The position numbers and the translations under genes are program-made. Under the pieces are notes generated by a model that did not search any database, was not told the origin of the DNA, and saw only the letters and a program-made list of their open reading frames with translations. Of a stretch of 64,000 nt of DNA, positions 62,111-64,000 are shown in pieces. Origin of the DNA: Rhodobiaceae bacterium UBA7804 (lineage in GTDB: Bacteria; Pseudomonadota; Alphaproteobacteria; Parvibaculales; Parvibaculaceae). How positions within the stretch are numbered: position 1 is the first letter of the stretch; each line of letters starts with the position of its first letter. The stretch is from NCBI GenBank assembly GCA_002480495.1, contig DLCG01000009.1, forward strand, positions 11,417 through 75,416, given 5' to 3'.

Positions 62111-63388
62111 CTAAGACTTTGCTTTCTCACGCCAGATCTCGGCGCCGCAGGCACCGAGCTTCGCCTCGATGCGCTCGAAGCCGCGATCGAGGTGGTAGAC
62201 GCGATTGACGACCGTCTCGCCCTCGGCGGCGAGACCGGCAATGATGAGGGCGGCGGAGGCGCGAAGGTCGGAGGCCATGACCGGTGCGCCCTTCAGCTTT
62301 TCCACGCCGCGCACCAGCGCCTTGTCGCCATGGAGCGAAATGTCGGCGCCGAAGCGGGCAAGCTCCTGCACATGCATGAAGCGGTTTTCGAAGATGGTCT
62401 CGGTGATTTCCGACTCGCCCTCGGCCATGGTCATCAGGGCCATGAACTGGGCCTGCAGATCCGTCGGGAAGCCGGGGAAGACCTGCGTCACGACATCCGT
62501 CGCCTGCAGGCGCTCGCCATTGCGCGAGACGCGCACCGCGCCCTGCTCGCTTTCGACTTCCGCACCGGCGGCGCGCAGCACGGAGAGCGCGGCCTCGAAG
62601 GTTTCGGGAAGCGCGCCCTCAAGCACGACCTCGCCGCCCGTCATGGCCGCGGCAATGGCGTAGGTTCCCGCCTCGATGCGGTCCGAGATGACGCTGTGCG
62701 TGGCGCCGTGGAGCTTCTCGACGCCTTCGATGCGCAAGGTGGAAGTGCCGATGCCCTCGATCTTCGCGCCCATGGCGACGAGGCAATTGGCGACATCGCA
62801 GATCTCGGGCTCGCGGGCGGCGTTTTCAAGCACGGTGACGCCATCGGCGAGCGTGGCGGCCATCATCAGCGTGTGCGTGGCGCCGACGGAGACGATGGGA
62901 GAGCGGATGACCGCGCCCTTCAGCCCCTCAGGCGCGGAGGCAAGAACATAGCCTTCCACGAGGTCGATCTCGGCGCCCATCTTCTGGAGGCCCTTTATAT
63001 AGAGATCGACCGGGCGCGCGCCGATGGCGCAACCGCCCGGCAGCGAGACCTTGGCCTGCCGGCAGCGGGCGACGAGCGGACCCAGCACCCAGAAGCTTGC
63101 GCGGATCTGCGAGACGATCTCGTAAGGCGCGGTGGTCGAGACGATGTCGGCGGCGCGAATCGTCATCACATCCGAATCCACGCCCGTGTCGACGGAGACG
63201 CTCGCGCCGAGGGCCTCGAGGAGCTTCGTCAATGTGCGCACATCCGCGAGACGGGGCATGTTGGCGAGCCTCACGGGCTCGTCCGTCAGGAGCGCGGCCG
63301 TCATCAAGGGGAGCGCCGCGTTTTTCGCGCCACTCACCTGTATCCGGCCGTTCAGGCGGCGGCCGCCGCGAATATGTATCGTGTCCAT
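62111..63388 (-). CDS. murA: UDP-N-acetylglucosamine 1-carboxyvinyltransferase
   Basis: First committed step of peptidoglycan synthesis: transfers enolpyruvate from PEP to UDP-GlcNAc. The 425 residues contain GAKNAALPL with Lys22/Asn23, the catalytic loop PGGCAIGARPVDLYIKG with Cys120 (the fosfomycin target; Cys present, so sensitivity is expected), and AGTYAIAAAMTGGEV. It ends 79 bp before the DUF2948 gene. Confidence 0.97.
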   Translation of the reverse strand: MDTIHIRGGRRLNGRIQVSGAKNAALPLMTAALLTDEPVRLANMPRLADVRTLTKLLEALGASVSVDTGVDSDVMTIRAADIVSTTAPYEIVSQIRASFWVLGPLVARCRQAKVSLPGGCAIGARPVDLYIKGLQKMGAEIDLVEGYVLASAPEGLKGAVIRSPIVSVGATHTLMMAATLADGVTVLENAAREPEICDVANCLVAMGAKIEGIGTSTLRIEGVEKLHGATHSVISDRIEAGTYAIAAAMTGGEVVLEGALPETFEAALSVLRAAGAEVESEQGAVRVSRNGERLQATDVVTQVFPGFPTDLQAQFMALMTMAEGESEITETIFENRFMHVQELARFGADISLHGDKALVRGVEKLKGAPVMASDLRASAALIIAGLAAEGETVVNRVYHLDRGFERIEAKLGACGAEIWREKAKS

Positions 63389-63553
63389 GGATGCGTCCCG
63401 GGATGGGCCCCGTCTGGGTTCAGCGGTTTATAAGGGGGACGGCAGCCCAAGTCACGCAGGGCGCCCCCCTGCCGAGGCTTCATGCCCCGGAAACAGGGCG
63501 CTTTTCGGGCCGTTCCGGGCCTTCATTGCGGGCCTTCAGGCGGGAATGGGGCC

Positions 63554-63730
63554 TTATTCCTTGTCCGCCTCCTTGCGGCTGCGGGACTGCTGCTTCCTCT
63601 TTTTCAGGTTCTCGCGCAGCGCTTCCGCCAGACGGGCCTCGCGGGCCTTGGCCTCGCGGGTCTGGGCGGCGCGGTCCTGGCCCTTGCCGCCGGGGGTGCG
63701 GGGATCGAAGGTGGGGCGGCTGTTCTTCAT
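63554..63730 (-). CDS. Small basic protein encoded upstream of murA
   Basis: A 58-residue protein beginning MKNSRPTFDPRTPGGKGQDR, then a basic helix AREARLAEALRENLKKRKQQSRSRK. Small basic ALRENLxxRK proteins lie beside murA in many alphaproteobacteria; function unknown, with RNA or ribosome binding possible from composition. It reads in the same direction as murA with a 165-bp gap. The ribosome site is not strong. Confidence 0.6.
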   Translation of the reverse strand: MKNSRPTFDPRTPGGKGQDRAAQTREAKAREARLAEALRENLKKRKQQSRSRKEADKE

Positions 63731-63970
63731 ATTCGGCTACTCGATTTCCGGGGCCCGGACCGGCAGGCGGCTGGCCCCACATAAGGGAGAAAGAGGGGAA
63801 GATAGTGCTTCGCGGCACCTTGCGCGAGGGGGGTCGCTGTGGCACTTTCCGCGCGCTTCCGAGGGGCCGGTTTCGAGCGGAACAGCTCACCTCCTGTTTA
63901 CCATTCGGAGCGAGACTTCCAGCGGCCTTTCCGGCTGCTCCCGGTAGCGGCCTTGCCCGCCTCCCGGCAT

Positions 63971-64000
63971 GCTGTGGTAGCTCAGTGGTAGAGCACTCCC
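63971..64000 (+). tRNA. tRNA, 5' half only (probably tRNA-Thr)
   Basis: GCTGTGG acceptor, then TAGCTCAGTGGTAGAGC, a standard D arm, then ACTCCC at the edge, where the anticodon stem begins. The anticodon is outside the window. The D arm and ACTCCC start resemble alphaproteobacterial tRNA-Thr (GGT), but identity is unproven. Confidence 0.75.

Overview
The window reads as chromosomal DNA of an alphaproteobacterium, most likely Hyphomicrobiales (Rhizobiales). Support comes from the high G+C, the block murA / DUF2948 / hisD / UPF0262 / low-molecular-weight phosphatase / infA / maf / rng / yacG, and a tRNA-His that does not encode the usual G-1 and carries A73, a trait reported for a clade of Alphaproteobacteria. 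The many genes for acyl-CoA activation, a Baeyer-Villiger-type monooxygenase, paired amidohydrolases and the glyoxylate shunt suggest a lipid- or hydrocarbon-using environmental strain. A Parvibaculum-like host is a guess.

Layout. 0-5 kb: the start of hisS (leaving the window on the left), a histidine-kinase-like protein with a degraded ATPase domain, and a cyanide-insensitive-type cytochrome bd operon with a tiny third subunit. 5-9.7 kb: a RamB/ScfR-type regulator divergent from aceB-aceA, with three inverted repeats between them. 9.7-31 kb: mixed metabolic and envelope genes: MmyB-type regulator, flavin monooxygenase, rraA, spermidine synthesis (speD-speE), histone-H1-like protein, two D-aminoacylase-like amidohydrolases, acyl-CoA synthetase, lipid A deacylase, transporters and enoyl-CoA hydratase. 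31-36.4 kb: a GH17-GT2 fusion glucan synthase, then a segment with a double alpha/beta-hydrolase fusion and an OhrR-like regulator, followed by a diverged second copy of the last 123 bp of the glucan synthase gene. 36.4-39.4 kb: a copper resistance operon behind a textbook CueR-type promoter. 39.4-50 kb: SDR, acyl-CoA synthetase, GST, tRNA-His, sodium-coupled transporter, epoxide-hydrolase-like enzyme, acetoacetyl-CoA synthetase and an ABC exporter. 50-54.5 kb: AsmA, small membrane and secreted proteins, an SDR and tRNA-Phe. 54.6-64 kb: the conserved informational/cell-wall block from yacG to murA, interrupted by a SIMPL gene and an oppositely oriented GNAT gene, ending in the 5' half of a tRNA.

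How parts work together. aceB/aceA with acyl-CoA synthetases, enoyl-CoA hydratase and acetoacetyl-CoA synthetase fit growth on fatty acids through acetyl-CoA. The copper operon has its own metal-responsive promoter, though its MerR-type activator is not in the window. Three elements made of 7-bp GTCA-core repeats on an 11-bp period (10546, 54378, 58289) look like one OmpR/PhoB-family regulon signature. The best leads are the scarred 33.8-36.4 kb segment with its fused hydrolase and internal ribosome site, the shared 11-bp-period boxes, the apparently leaderless copper gene, the RNase G homologue lacking its zinc-link cysteines, and the degraded kinase.
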